DNA from: a virus
Strand: one strand, 5' to 3'
IMG/VR virus record: IMGVR_UViG_3300030419_007641
Span: 24,992-88,991 of that record
DNA length: 64,000 nucleotides
Part shown: in pieces, positions 1 to 5,754 of the stretch
How the letters are laid out: every line of letters begins with the position of its first letter
Position numbering within the stretch: position 1 is the stretch's first letter
Program-made: the position numbers and the translations under genes
The notes under the pieces: generated by a model
Told to the model about the DNA's origin: nothing
The model's database searches: none
The model's input: the letters and a program-made list of their open reading frames with translations, nothing else

Positions 1-62
1 TTAGGTCCGCACAGCAAATCCGCTGCAATTTCGATCAGTTCTTTTTCAATATCATCTGGCAT
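1..62 (-). CDS. 5' end of a hypothetical protein, cut by window edge
   Basis: Only the first 20 codons are in the window (start ATG at 62-60, beginning MPDDIEKELIEI). The frame is open to the left edge, so this is partial. It is placed as the first gene downstream of a canonical promoter at 68-96. An acidic, helical N-terminus is all that can be seen; no function can be assigned. Confidence 0.5.
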   Translation of the reverse strand, partial: MPDDIEKELIEIAADLLCGP

Positions 63-67
63 AACTA

Positions 68-96
68 AATATAATCTCTTTCTAATGTCTGTACAA
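68..96 (-). promoter_or_regulatory. sigma70-type promoter, copy A
   Basis: On the minus strand: -35 TTGTAC (91-96), 17-bp spacer, -10 TATATT (68-73) followed by TAG. Two other copies (6932-6960 and 18101-18129) share the spacing, the AAAGAG run before the -10 and the block upstream of the -35. It reads leftward into the gene starting at 62. It is likely an early promoter for host RNA polymerase (inference). Confidence 0.7.
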
Positions 97-110
97 CTGC
101 TTTATGCTAT

Positions 111-131
111 TATTATACAGGAGTTCCTTTA
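111..131 (-). promoter_or_regulatory. GGAAC-TATAATA intergenic element
   Basis: Minus strand AAAGGAACT, five bases, TATAATA. It is one of about 20 copies in the window lying between minus-strand genes. This one sits immediately upstream of promoter copy A, with the end of gene 129-554 reaching into it. Confidence 0.5.
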
Positions 132-554
132 TGATAATTCAGTCGACCACTCGTCCGAATCCATACTGACTAGAACGTCATCCCCGTCGAGTATTTCTAA
201 CTTCTCTACCAGATCATTCTCTATAGATTCTATGATATCTATATATGGCTTGTCTGGTAGAAGCATTAGAATTTCTCCATTCGCGAATATCGTACGAATT
301 GCATCCTTGTCCCTGTCAGCTAGCCGCGCGGCAGTCTCGAGCTCCTCCTCGAACAGGCGCTCTGTCTCCGGAGTGATCTTTTTAACACCGCCAGGAGTAG
401 CAGGGGCATAAACAAAAAGGCCGGGGACGTCCGGGTGCTCTACCTCGATGACACCGGGGTTTGGTTGAGCCTCATACATCTTATCTGATAGGTTACGCAT
501 GTATGTGTTGATGATGTCTTGTATGTCGTATCTGACTGTCTCGTAATATGTCAT
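129..554 (-). CDS. hypothetical protein, 141 aa
   Basis: No family recognised. The protein is acidic and starts MTYYETVRYDIQDIINTY. Its middle holds a short Pro/Gly-rich stretch (about residues 30-58) followed by a charged helical segment rich in Glu/Arg/Asp. No signal peptide or membrane segment is seen. It is transcribed with the small-gene array on the minus strand; the next gene upstream is 605-862. Confidence 0.7.
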   Translation of the reverse strand: MTYYETVRYDIQDIINTYMRNLSDKMYEAQPNPGVIEVEHPDVPGLFVYAPATPGGVKKITPETERLFEEELETAARLADRDKDAIRTIFANGEILMLLPDKPYIDIIESIENDLVEKLEILDGDDVLVSMDSDEWSTELS

Positions 555-604
555 ATATATAGTTACTCGAGTTAGTGGGGGAAATAATTTTGTGACACTT
601 ATTA

Positions 605-862
605 TTATGTGTTGGGATAATCTGCATGCCAGGACAGTATCTTGTTCTTTAGCGCCTCAGTGAATGGCCATTTATAGATCTCATTTAACCATACTTTACC
701 AGGCATCGACAATTGTACTAAGTCTTCAACGTTGCAAAGGCCACCGGCATTGTCTTTTCCTTTATATCTTGTGACCTGCTGCACGGTTATTTTCTCTGCA
801 TCTACGTATTTAAAGAGATATTCTCGTCCATTTTCGTCTTCTAAGTATATTTCTCGTTCCAT
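605..862 (-). CDS. hypothetical protein, 85 aa
   Basis: A small soluble protein starting MEREIYLEDENGREYLFKYV. The start is supported by a GGGAGAA ribosome binding site 3-4 nt upstream, one of the clearer Shine-Dalgarno sequences in this arm. The N-terminal part looks like a beta-rich domain and the C-terminus ends in a helical Trp-containing segment. No function can be assigned. Confidence 0.7.
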   Translation of the reverse strand: MEREIYLEDENGREYLFKYVDAEKITVQQVTRYKGKDNAGGLCNVEDLVQLSMPGKVWLNEIYKWPFTEALKNKILSWHADYPNT

Positions 863-882
863 TTCTCCCTATTTTATCTTAT

Positions 883-1011
883 TTACGCGTATTCTTGTAT
901 TTTCAAACCTCTCCCTCTACGGCGGTCCAGCTTTGTAACACCTATAACTCTTTGTACTATAAGGGATTGGGCAGTTTTTAGCCGTTCACGTTGTTGGCTA
1001 GACTTACCCAG
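883..1011 (-). CDS. possible 42-codon basic protein with non-ATG start
   Basis: This fills an otherwise empty 190-bp gap. The minus-strand frame from a CTG at 1011 to a TAA at 883 would encode a very basic, helical peptide ending in Arg/Lys-rich and IQEYA residues. An in-frame stop lies just upstream of the CTG and no ATG/GTG/TTG exists near the 5' end, so either an unusual start is used or the start has decayed. A GGAAC-TATAATA element (1021-1040) lies directly upstream, as for real neighbours. Low confidence; otherwise I see nothing in 863-1056. Confidence 0.3.
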   Translation of the reverse strand: MGKSSQQRERLKTAQSLIVQRVIGVTKLDRRRGRGLKIQEYA

Positions 1012-1020
1012 GTCTTAGTG

Positions 1021-1040
1021 TATTATACAGAAGTTCCTTA
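1021..1040 (-). promoter_or_regulatory. GGAAC-TATAATA intergenic element
   Basis: Minus strand TAAGGAACTTCTG then TATAATA, the same architecture as the copies at 3997, 4454, 5733 and 7102. It precedes the doubtful small frame at 883-1011. Confidence 0.45.
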
Positions 1041-1056
1041 TGTTTTTTGGAATATT

Positions 1057-1272
1057 CTATTGTTTTTTTGACTTATTCTCCACAAAAGAACCAAAGCCCA
1101 TAGCATTCTTCTTGTCGTCTTTGATCTCTCCAGCTCTCTCCTCTATTACAGCCATTAGCTTTAAGCTCTCTTCTATTGATGCTCCAGGCCATAGTTCTCT
1201 TATTAGATTAAACTTGGGTGCCCAAAGCTCTATTGCTTCTTTGAGCTCTTCTTCTGTTATTACTTCTGACAT
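1057..1272 (-). CDS. hypothetical protein, 71 aa
   Basis: I chose the ATG at 1272 (MSEVITEEELKEAIE) over a TTG at 1281. A helical acidic N-terminus is followed by a basic tail ending in KSKKQ. It lies 20 bp downstream of the candidate selenoprotein gene and probably shares its transcript. No recognised family. Confidence 0.65.
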   Translation of the reverse strand: MSEVITEEELKEAIELWAPKFNLIRELWPGASIEESLKLMAVIEERAGEIKDDKKNAMGFGSFVENKSKKQ

Positions 1273-1291
1273 AATTGCCAATTACGTGCAC

Positions 1292-1669
1292 TTATGCTTT
1301 TGTGTATGGTTCGGGTCGGTATAGAAGAAGATGCCACTCGCCATTCTTATCTGGTGCGGTGGAATCTTTCTCCTTCTTCACGCGCAGTACAATGAAACGT
1401 CTCTTCTTGTCGCCCATTGCATCGGTTGCATCTCTCTTTGAGATAGAATCATCTTTTGATTTAAATGTAACCTTTTGTGATCCTCTCTTATCTCCAGCTG
1501 TAATAACAATTGAGGTAGCTTTGAATGTCTTTTCTAATGCCCCACGGACATATACTTTACATCCAGCTCATGTTACGCCGGTCATTTCGAGTGTATATTT
1601 TGTTTCGTCTCCTTTAGCTGCTGTTGCCAGTGCAAAGAGACCCAGTGTTGCTAAGATAAGCTTCTTCAT
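1292..1669 (-). CDS. candidate secreted selenoprotein, heavy-metal-associated-like domain (in-frame TGA)
   Basis: The frame starts at the ATG at 1669 and reads to a TAA at 1292 with a single in-frame TGA at 1570-1568 (residue 34), giving 125 residues. Residues 1-20 form a signal peptide (MKKLILATLGLFALATAAKG). The mature part begins with EMTGVT-U-AGCK, that is UxxC where HMA/MerP-type metal-binding domains have CxxC. It continues as a plausible beta-alpha-beta domain (about 25-95) with a charged tail. A 6-bp hairpin with a GUG loop starts its apical loop 23 nt after the UGA, within the range I recall for bacterial SECIS elements. TGA is a normal stop in other genes here. Alternatives are a nonsense mutation or a base error at a TGT/TGC Cys codon. 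A secreted metal or redox role is inferred. Confidence 0.7.
1537..1551 (-). promoter_or_regulatory. SECIS-like hairpin downstream of in-frame UGA
   Basis: Minus strand ATGTCC-GTG-GGGCAT: six base pairs (one G-U) closing a 3-nt loop beginning with G-U. It lies inside the coding sequence, 16 nt after the UGA at 1570-1568. Bacterial SECIS elements lie immediately 3' of the Sec codon and carry a G in the first loop positions. A second, nearer hairpin (nt 4-22 after the UGA, loop AAGUA) is possible but is too close to the UGA for that consensus. Confidence 0.55.
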
Positions 1670-1692
1670 TACTTTATTATATATTGGGTTGA

Positions 1693-2001
1693 TTATCTAC
1701 GATTGCGACGTCTGTTCTGATATCTATCTTCACGTGCGCGTTTGTTCTCCCATCGGTGCCTCTGCTCGTGTGCTCTGCGTTCGTCATCACGTGCTCCTCC
1801 AAGTAATCCTCCGGTTCCCGCTCCTACCGCTCCGCCGATTGCGGCGCCTTCTAGTCCTCGTCCTGATTGATGTCCGATGATTGCTCCTGCTCCTGCTCCT
1901 AAGAGGCCTCCGATTGCTGCTCCTCGTTTACCTGATGGACCACATGAGGTGAGACATAGAGCGATGAAAGCCGTTGCGATGAATAATTTACGAAGTTTCA
2001 T
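1693..2001 (-). CDS. glycine-zipper lipoprotein, 102 aa
   Basis: The N-terminus is a lipoprotein signal with lipobox L-T-S-C (Cys about residue 20). It is followed by a glycine-zipper segment (about 27-70) rich in GAAIGGLLGAGAGAIIG-type repeats, the outer-membrane 'glycine zipper' pattern. The tail (71-102) is strongly basic and Arg-rich. It probably inserts in the host envelope; a role in superinfection exclusion or envelope change is only a guess. Its composition and signal look bacterial, suggesting acquisition from the host. It sits next to another secreted protein gene (1292-1669). Confidence 0.75.
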   Translation of the reverse strand: MKLRKLFIATAFIALCLTSCGPSGKRGAAIGGLLGAGAGAIIGHQSGRGLEGAAIGGAVGAGTGGLLGGARDDERRAHEQRHRWENKRAREDRYQNRRRNRR

Positions 2002-2028
2002 TATAATATTATATATTCTCTTTACGCG

Positions 2029-2631
2029 TTATCCAATGTTATCTTTGGATGCATCATAATACTTCTCTAACATATTGTTCTTAAGATCTCCGTATGTTAT
2101 GGTTTCAAACGGCCAGTAGTTGACATCTGTTACAACATCACTGTAACCTGGTAATTCTGATTTACCATAAGCCACATCCCATACCATTGTCCGTCTAGAG
2201 TTAGCGAATCCTGTATGTGAGTGCTCGTCTTTGATCTTTGCGAACACTTTACCTACCAGTCCATACCATCCGACATATGTATTCTCGTATGGGTCTCTCC
2301 TCTTTAGAACTTTTGGCACGTACCATTCATTGTTACTACAGTTAAACGGTTCATCGATTCCTAGCTCTTCTAAACCATAATGCACCATAAGGCAGCCGTG
2401 ACCTTTGTGGTTTTCTGAGCGCCATCTTGAATCACGCATACAGACAACGCGGTCGTCTGGTTGTTTGAGGATGAAGTCAGCAATCTCTCTGAGGGTTACT
2501 TCCTTCTTTGCTGGCTTATCCGTGTCTTCGAAGCGCTCCAAGTCCTCTTCGGTTGGCTCTTTATCCTTATGGATCATGCCCCAAGTCTTGTATTGTCCTT
2601 CTTGTTTGGGACGTTTGTTACGATCGCTCAT
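2029..2631 (-). CDS. hypothetical protein, 200 aa
   Basis: A soluble protein. The first 45 residues are charged and probably disordered, followed by a short helix (LREIADFILKQP). The C-terminal two thirds is rich in aromatic residues (WYVPK, GWYGLVGKVF, YWPFETITYG) and holds several His/Cys, but no ordered metal site that I recognise. Its start ATG overlaps the TGA of the 40-aa gene upstream (ATGA), so the two are translationally coupled. Function unknown. Confidence 0.7.
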   Translation of the reverse strand: MSDRNKRPKQEGQYKTWGMIHKDKEPTEEDLERFEDTDKPAKKEVTLREIADFILKQPDDRVVCMRDSRWRSENHKGHGCLMVHYGLEELGIDEPFNCSNNEWYVPKVLKRRDPYENTYVGWYGLVGKVFAKIKDEHSHTGFANSRRTMVWDVAYGKSELPGYSDVVTDVNYWPFETITYGDLKNNMLEKYYDASKDNIG

Positions 2632-2750
2632 TGTCGTGATTTTTTTACGTGATGACAGTTCTCATTCCACCGTTTACCTTCGAAGTAGACGAAAACTCCT
2701 CTCCATCTCGCGACGAGTTCCCTCGCTGATTGCTTGTGTGGCTCTTTCAT
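2628..2750 (-). CDS. small hypothetical protein, 40 aa
   Basis: Starts ATG at 2750 within the stop of gene 2747-2944 and ends in a TGA overlapping the ATG of gene 2029-2631. Both junctions are ATGA overlaps, which strongly supports the frame despite its length. The protein is basic, with an amphipathic first half (MKEPHKQSARELVARWRGV) and a C-H-H tail. Function unknown. Confidence 0.6.
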   Translation of the reverse strand: MKEPHKQSARELVARWRGVFVYFEGKRWNENCHHVKKSRQ

Positions 2751-2944
2751 GATCCTGCAAGTGATGGCTGACCGAGTGCTTGATTTAATGCGTCTTCAGG
2801 AATATCTGCGTGCGCTTTACGGATTTGTCGCATCATGACTCTGTTTTGCAGTCGATACTGACGCACAATTTTGTTCTTGGCGTTGCGTTTCAGCTGCTTG
2901 CGGTGCTTGCGCTTACTGAGTTTGTTGTGTCGTACTTTATTCAT
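2747..2944 (-). CDS. small very basic protein, 65 aa
   Basis: The first 40 residues are almost all Lys/Arg/Asn/Gln/His (MNKVRHNKLSKRKHRKQLKR...), suggesting nucleic-acid binding. The C-terminus is neutral. It overlaps the downstream gene by ATGA and its own start overlaps the end of gene 2944-3168. No named family recognised. Confidence 0.65.
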   Translation of the reverse strand: MNKVRHNKLSKRKHRKQLKRNAKNKIVRQYRLQNRVMMRQIRKAHADIPEDALNQALGQPSLAGS

Positions 2945-3168
2945 TATGCCTTGCCTGATGTGAGAATAATACGGGAGACTTTCTTCTCCATGTTAGTTCC
3001 GGGGTTACTGGTTGTGTCCTTCTGGATAATCTGTCCAATCTCAATAGACCCTTTGCTTTTTGTTGGAGCGCTGCCCATTCCCCTCGCTGCTGGAGGGTTA
3101 AGGTCGATGTGAACTGGAGTATCCTCTTTGAGTTTCTCCAAAAGTGAAATTAAACGTCTTACTGTCAT
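2944..3168 (-). CDS. hypothetical protein, 74 aa
   Basis: Starts MTVRRLISLLEKLKEDTPVHIDL, a helix followed by a short strand, the start of a pattern common in small phage proteins that describe 'fraction/quantity' beta folds. The middle is Gly/Pro/Ser rich. Preceded by a GGAAC element at 3176-3197. Function unknown. Confidence 0.65.
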   Translation of the reverse strand: MTVRRLISLLEKLKEDTPVHIDLNPPAARGMGSAPTKSKGSIEIGQIIQKDTTSNPGTNMEKKVSRIILTSGKA

Positions 3169-3194
3169 ATGTCTATATTATATGCGGGTTCCTT

Positions 3195-3350
3195 TTACTT
3201 ATATTTTAAATCCATGCCGTTGTGATTATTAATAAATTTTAACACTGTGTGCATGATTTCTTTTGCTAGTGCGTCTTGTGCAGCTTGTGACTGAAGATTA
3301 ACTTCATCGTCCGCCCAGCGCTTTAGAATTTCTTGAATAAGGTCTTTCAT
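3195..3350 (-). CDS. small helical protein, 51 aa
   Basis: MKDLIQEILKRWADDEVNLQ... followed by helical sequence with regular hydrophobic spacing and a basic C-terminus. The ATG is preceded by TAAGAGT, the same bases found before other array starts, and the stop runs into the GGAAC element at 3176-3197. The 26-codon frame upstream ends 5 nt before its start. Confidence 0.55.
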   Translation of the reverse strand: MKDLIQEILKRWADDEVNLQSQAAQDALAKEIMHTVLKFINNHNGMDLKYK

Positions 3351-3354
3351 ACTC

Positions 3355-3435
3355 TTAATTGTGAAGTTGTCCGTAGGTAGCTTCTGCTTCTGCAGTAATC
3401 TCTGCGCTACTCATATCTTCCTCATACCTTTTCAT
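3355..3435 (-). CDS. possible micropeptide, 26 aa
   Basis: The frame MKRYEEDMSSAEITAEAEA... ends in a TAA 4 bases before the next ATG (3350), consistent with coupled translation. It is acidic and helical. Length alone gives little support; placement between tightly packed genes is the main evidence. Confidence 0.35.
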   Translation of the reverse strand: MKRYEEDMSSAEITAEAEATYGQLHN

Positions 3436-3440
3436 ACTCT

Positions 3441-3614
3441 TTACCATTTAATTCGGCAGTTATACTGAGGAGTACCTTGTCCTGTCATTTGCCTCATTCG
3501 TTCTCTTCTCTTACGTTCGTATTCTCCTTCTTTATGATATACGTTAGTGTAAGAACCTTCTGTTACTCTCTTGATCGTATTAGATCTAATCTGTTGCTTT
3601 GCGTGCTTTGCCAT
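3441..3614 (-). CDS. small basic protein, 57 aa
   Basis: I place the start at the ATG at 3614 (MAKHAKQQIRSNTIKRV) because a GGAAC element (3619-3639) ends 5-6 bases upstream, exactly as for neighbouring genes. The longer frame from 3722 would read through that element and the upstream gene. It is highly basic with an Arg/Lys-rich centre (YERKRRERMRQM). Possible nucleic-acid binder; function unknown. Confidence 0.6.
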   Translation of the reverse strand: MAKHAKQQIRSNTIKRVTEGSYTNVYHKEGEYERKRRERMRQMTGQGTPQYNCRIKW

Positions 3615-3636
3615 TATCTTAATATATCTGAGTTCC

Positions 3637-3768
3637 TTACTTCGCTTCTCCGGTACCATCGCAACATGCGCAAGATACCTTAACTCTATCAAGAGTACCG
3701 TCATATTCAATGCATGCCTCAATATGATAACCTAAGCCATTACAAGGATAACACTTATTATCTTTCAT
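3637..3768 (-). CDS. DnaJ-type zinc-finger microprotein, 43 aa
   Basis: The frame starts MKDNKCYPCNGLGYH and ends CACCDGTGEAK. It contains two C-x-x-C-x-G-x-G motifs (Cys 6/9 and near residues 33/36), which is the repeat that binds one zinc in the DnaJ cysteine-rich domain. A free-standing pair of such motifs could bind one zinc and mimic or recruit part of the Hsp40/Hsp70 system (inference). Its TAA stop is the first three bases of a TAAGGAAC element. Confidence 0.6.
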   Translation of the reverse strand: MKDNKCYPCNGLGYHIEACIEYDGTLDRVKVSCACCDGTGEAK

Positions 3769-3769
3769 A

Positions 3770-3991
3770 TTAAGAGCACCAGTAGGTTTCAGATGACATA
3801 GAAGCGTAGAATGGAGTTCCCTCCTCCTCCCAGAACTTAGTGCCGAACCTCGCGCATCTCTTGCGCAGGTAAACGGTCCCGTTGACTTCTTTCCTTGTGA
3901 TAATTCCGTCCTCGACGTCGAGGACCTTCTCGTTTGTATCCGCCGGGAGTGGTCCCTTTGCGAATCTTGATTCTGTATTTAATCCTGGCAT
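3770..3991 (-). CDS. hypothetical protein, 73 aa
   Basis: Starts MPGLNTESRFAKGPLPAD. A beta-rich middle (VLDVEDGIITRKEVNGTVYLRK) with Lys/Arg and a C-terminal aromatic segment ending WCS. The start lies 5 nt after a TATAATA box (3997-4003). No family recognised. Confidence 0.65.
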   Translation of the reverse strand: MPGLNTESRFAKGPLPADTNEKVLDVEDGIITRKEVNGTVYLRKRCARFGTKFWEEEGTPFYASMSSETYWCS

Positions 3992-3996
3992 ACTCT

Positions 3997-4016
3997 TATT
4001 ATACGCTGGTTCCTTT
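3997..4016 (-). promoter_or_regulatory. GGAAC-TATAATA intergenic element
   Basis: Minus strand AAAGGAACCAGCG, TATAATA, AGAGT, then ATG of gene 3770-3991. The TATAATA box is centred where a -10 hexamer would put transcription start at or next to the ATG. Confidence 0.55.
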
Positions 4017-4027
4017 AAATTGTTCGC

Positions 4028-4081
4028 TGGTGAGCCGAGGGTTTAATCATCCTCTAACTTAGACTCTCTGGTCACTCACCA
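4028..4081 (-). other. unassigned structured spacer
   Basis: A 7-bp stem (TGGTGAG / CTCACCA) encloses about 40 nt on the minus strand between genes 4104-4448 and 3770-3991. It lacks the T-arm and anticodon arm of a tRNA and no U-tract follows. It may be a small structured leader or a decayed gene. Confidence 0.2.
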
Positions 4082-4103
4082 TTCAGGAGATCAGAACTCC
4101 TTA

Positions 4104-4448
4104 CTAAACACTGTACGGGGGCAGCATGGGGTCTCCGTGCTGAGGGATAGCTGAGTGGTCTAATGTGTAGACCCACTTGTTTTTCACTTTCTCCCGTTCT
4201 CCTCCAGCAGCAGTTACTACGCGGTTGAGATGTCGGTGAATGCGATCGTTAAAGTCGTCCCAATTCCACCACGCTTTAAATTGTTCTCTGTAGAGCTTTG
4301 CGAGCTGAGCATATCGCTCTCGCATTATCATCGTGGGTGAGCTGAAATATTTCCTAACATCCATAGAGGTAAACTTTCCCTCAGTTAGAAAGGAAAGCCC
4401 CTTTAATTGATATTCTAGATACTTGTCAAATGTCCACTTAATCTGCAT
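4104..4448 (-). CDS. hypothetical protein, 114 aa
   Basis: Starts MQIKWTFDKYLEYQLKGLSF. The middle is helical with aromatic clusters (FKAWWNWDDFNDRIHRHLNR). The C-terminus ends in a short segment (KNKWVYTLDHSAIPQHGD) that resembles the end of a winged-helix-like domain, but this is weak. The start sits 5 nt after the TATAATA box at 4454-4460. Confidence 0.65.
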   Translation of the reverse strand: MQIKWTFDKYLEYQLKGLSFLTEGKFTSMDVRKYFSSPTMIMRERYAQLAKLYREQFKAWWNWDDFNDRIHRHLNRVVTAAGGEREKVKNKWVYTLDHSAIPQHGDPMLPPYSV

Positions 4449-4453
4449 ACTCT

Positions 4454-4473
4454 TATTATAGTCGAGTTCCTAA
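4454..4473 (-). promoter_or_regulatory. GGAAC-TATAATA intergenic element overlapping a stop codon
   Basis: Minus strand TTTAGGAACTCGAC, TATAATA, AGAGT, ATG. The TAG stop of gene 4470-4640 is part of the element, so stop codon, box and next start fit in about 25 bp. Confidence 0.55.
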
Positions 4474-4640
4474 ACCCACTCGGCGTCGTCTGTGACCATA
4501 TCCTCTTCGGTAATCAGCACCTGAAAACCATCGAGCTTCAGCCGCGCAGCTTCTTCATAAGCCTTCTTGTACGGTACGGGGCCGTAATGCGCTACTTTTA
4601 CGAAATGTTTATTGAAGATTTCTACGATGTATTTTTGCAT
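4470..4640 (-). CDS. small hypothetical protein, 56 aa
   Basis: The frame MQKYIVEIFNKHFVKVAHYG... ends in TAG inside the GGAAC element. It is beta-alpha in character: a first strand, a helix (YKKAYEEAARLKLDGF) and a second strand (QVLITEED), like a small ferredoxin-like or 'DUF'-type phage fold. The function is not recognisable. Confidence 0.6.
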   Translation of the reverse strand: MQKYIVEIFNKHFVKVAHYGPVPYKKAYEEAARLKLDGFQVLITEEDMVTDDAEWV

Positions 4641-4644
4641 GATA

Positions 4645-4896
4645 TTAGTCTTTGGATCCGTCTACGTAGCGTGTGTTTGCTTTATTTTCAACACTGTCAT
4701 GAGCTTCTCCGGTATTGTACCCCATGTTATAGTCTGCAATTTGGCGACGGGTCATATTCTCCTCCTCAACGCGCGTTGAACTGTACGTTGCTCCGGTAAA
4801 GTAATGCGGACTTGCTGGTCGCTTATAATATTTGTCTGCAGAACCTCTGTCGTATGGTCCTCCATGTCGGTAACGGTCTGAATTATCTGCTGGCAT
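4645..4896 (-). CDS. hypothetical polar protein, 83 aa
   Basis: I favour the ATG at 4896 (MPADNSDRYRHGGPYDRGSADKYY). The protein is polar, rich in Tyr, Asp, Arg and Gly and probably disordered at its N-terminus; the C-terminal 40 residues are more helical. The frame is also open from a GTG at 5031, but that extension reads like non-coding sequence and contains palindromes (see 4897-5049), so the long form is less likely. Confidence 0.55.
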   Translation of the reverse strand: MPADNSDRYRHGGPYDRGSADKYYKRPASPHYFTGATYSSTRVEEENMTRRQIADYNMGYNTGEAHDSVENKANTRYVDGSKD

Positions 4897-5049
4897 CTTT
4901 TTGAAAAATTGGCGGTTTTGATTTCCGCAATGCAACTTGACCCCGCCTAACATTTGCACCGCTGTTGTGGTTATACTCCTCTTTCTCTGTGGGTAGGAAG
5001 CCGACCCTTGCGCAAGGCTGTATTGCCTCACTTGCCCTTTTGGGCCTCA
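4897..5049 (-). other. possible structured 5' leader
   Basis: Between the TATAAT box near 5055-5060 and the favoured start at 4896. It contains a perfect 12-bp palindrome CCTTGCGCAAGG (about 5007-5018) and a GCCC-AAAA-GGGC hairpin (5034-5045). Most other genes in this array have almost no leader, so this 150-bp spacing is unusual. Alternatively translation starts at the GTG at 5031. Confidence 0.3.
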
Positions 5050-5054
5050 AATTA

Positions 5055-5073
5055 ATTATAAGCTAGTTCCTTA
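5055..5073 (-). promoter_or_regulatory. GGAAC-TATAAT intergenic element overlapping a stop codon
   Basis: Minus strand: the TAA stop of gene 5071-5319 is directly followed by GGAACTAGCT and TATAAT. Confidence 0.5.
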
Positions 5074-5319
5074 CTTGAGATATTTGTTAACTGTTGAATC
5101 GAAAGTCTCTTCGTTCTCTGACTCGATTGGTCCAACTACTTCATGATGAGGCGCCCATTTGCCTTTGTGAGCTGCTACCCAAGCATGCGCTTCTTCTTCT
5201 GTGAATTTCTCCGCTGCTCCGATACTGGTAAGATCTCCTTTATCTAAACCATCACTGTCGCGATTCTTAATAAATCCTAAACGGCCTTTTCCTCCTTGTC
5301 GTATTACGTAATGACTCAT
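5071..5319 (-). CDS. hypothetical protein with C-terminal FDxxVxxYL motif, 82 aa
   Basis: Starts MSHYVIRQGGKGRLGFIKNR. The middle is helical and ends in an acidic linker followed by ETFDSTVNKYLK. That last motif recurs at the C-terminus of gene 8192-8389 (ETFDEAVSRYLEK) and resembles the N-terminal FDKQASKILRE motif of genes 7557-7868 and 7873-8187. This suggests a common targeting or docking peptide. Core function unknown. Confidence 0.65.
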   Translation of the reverse strand: MSHYVIRQGGKGRLGFIKNRDSDGLDKGDLTSIGAAEKFTEEEAHAWVAAHKGKWAPHHEVVGPIESENEETFDSTVNKYLK

Positions 5320-5327
5320 AATGTTAT

Positions 5328-5525
5328 TTAATGAATGTTTGCGTACTTATGCGCTACTACCAGGAGGTTGTTGTAATCTCCAGCCATCGACTCCTGCATG
5401 TACTTGTCGATGTACTCTTGGTTGAATCCTGCTTTTCGCAGAGCTCGGGAAACAACGCCCATGACTGCGAACGCATTACCGCTAACTCCTGTTAACTTGA
5501 CTGTTGGTTTGGTTGGATCTTCCAT
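5328..5525 (-). CDS. hypothetical protein, 65 aa
   Basis: Starts MEDPTKPTVKLTGVSGNAFAVMGVVSRALRKAGF. The segment 'KLTGVSGNAFAVMGVVSRALRKAG' has the look of small phage proteins with a short strand and an amphipathic helix. A similar sequence (V-K-L-x-G-x-x-G-N-A-F) is, from memory, widespread in phages without known function. Confidence 0.65.
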   Translation of the reverse strand: MEDPTKPTVKLTGVSGNAFAVMGVVSRALRKAGFNQEYIDKYMQESMAGDYNNLLVVAHKYANIH

Positions 5526-5528
5526 TTT

Positions 5529-5729
5529 TTACTTATGTACCAGTGTGAATGCAATTGCAGATTTTCCAGGAATCACCTGAATATCTGCACTAGTAACTTC
5601 TTTCTGAACTTCCGGGCCGTCGAGGACTCCTGAAGTTCCGTGCTTTCCAATGATAACTGGAGTGCTTGGTCCGACGACTTGCTCCTTTTCCAGCCACTCA
5701 ATTTCTGCTTTCAGCTCTTTAATGGTCAT
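5529..5729 (-). CDS. hypothetical protein, 66 aa
   Basis: The start is set at ATG 5729 (MTIKELKAEIEWLEKEQ) because the GGAAC-TATAATA element ends just upstream; the longer frame from 5759 runs into the sigma gene. An N-terminal coiled-coil helix is followed by a beta-rich segment (TPVIIGKHG ... DIQVIPGKSAIAFTLV). It is the first gene downstream of the sigma factor. Confidence 0.65.
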   Translation of the reverse strand: MTIKELKAEIEWLEKEQVVGPSTPVIIGKHGTSGVLDGPEVQKEVTSADIQVIPGKSAIAFTLVHK

Positions 5730-5732
5730 ACT

Positions 5733-5754
5733 CTTATTATAACAGGGTTCCTTA
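5733..5754 (-). promoter_or_regulatory. GGAAC-TATAATA intergenic element overlapping the sigma gene stop
   Basis: Minus strand: TAA (stop of the sigma gene) then GGAACCCTGT, TATAATA, AGAGT, ATG of gene 5529-5729. Confidence 0.55.

Noticed and set aside
1548-1564. Hairpin nearer to the first UGA (loop AAGUA)
   Set aside because: It would place the loop only about 10 nt after the UGA, too close for bacterial SECIS as I recall the consensus; the second hairpin (GUG loop) is in range.
1275-1880. Plus-strand 201-aa open frame
   Set aside because: It lies antisense to the candidate selenoprotein and glycine-zipper lipoprotein genes, which have signal peptides and the correct strand context.
4028-4081. 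Fourth tRNA
   Set aside because: Only an outer stem can be formed; no T loop or anticodon arm with normal spacing.
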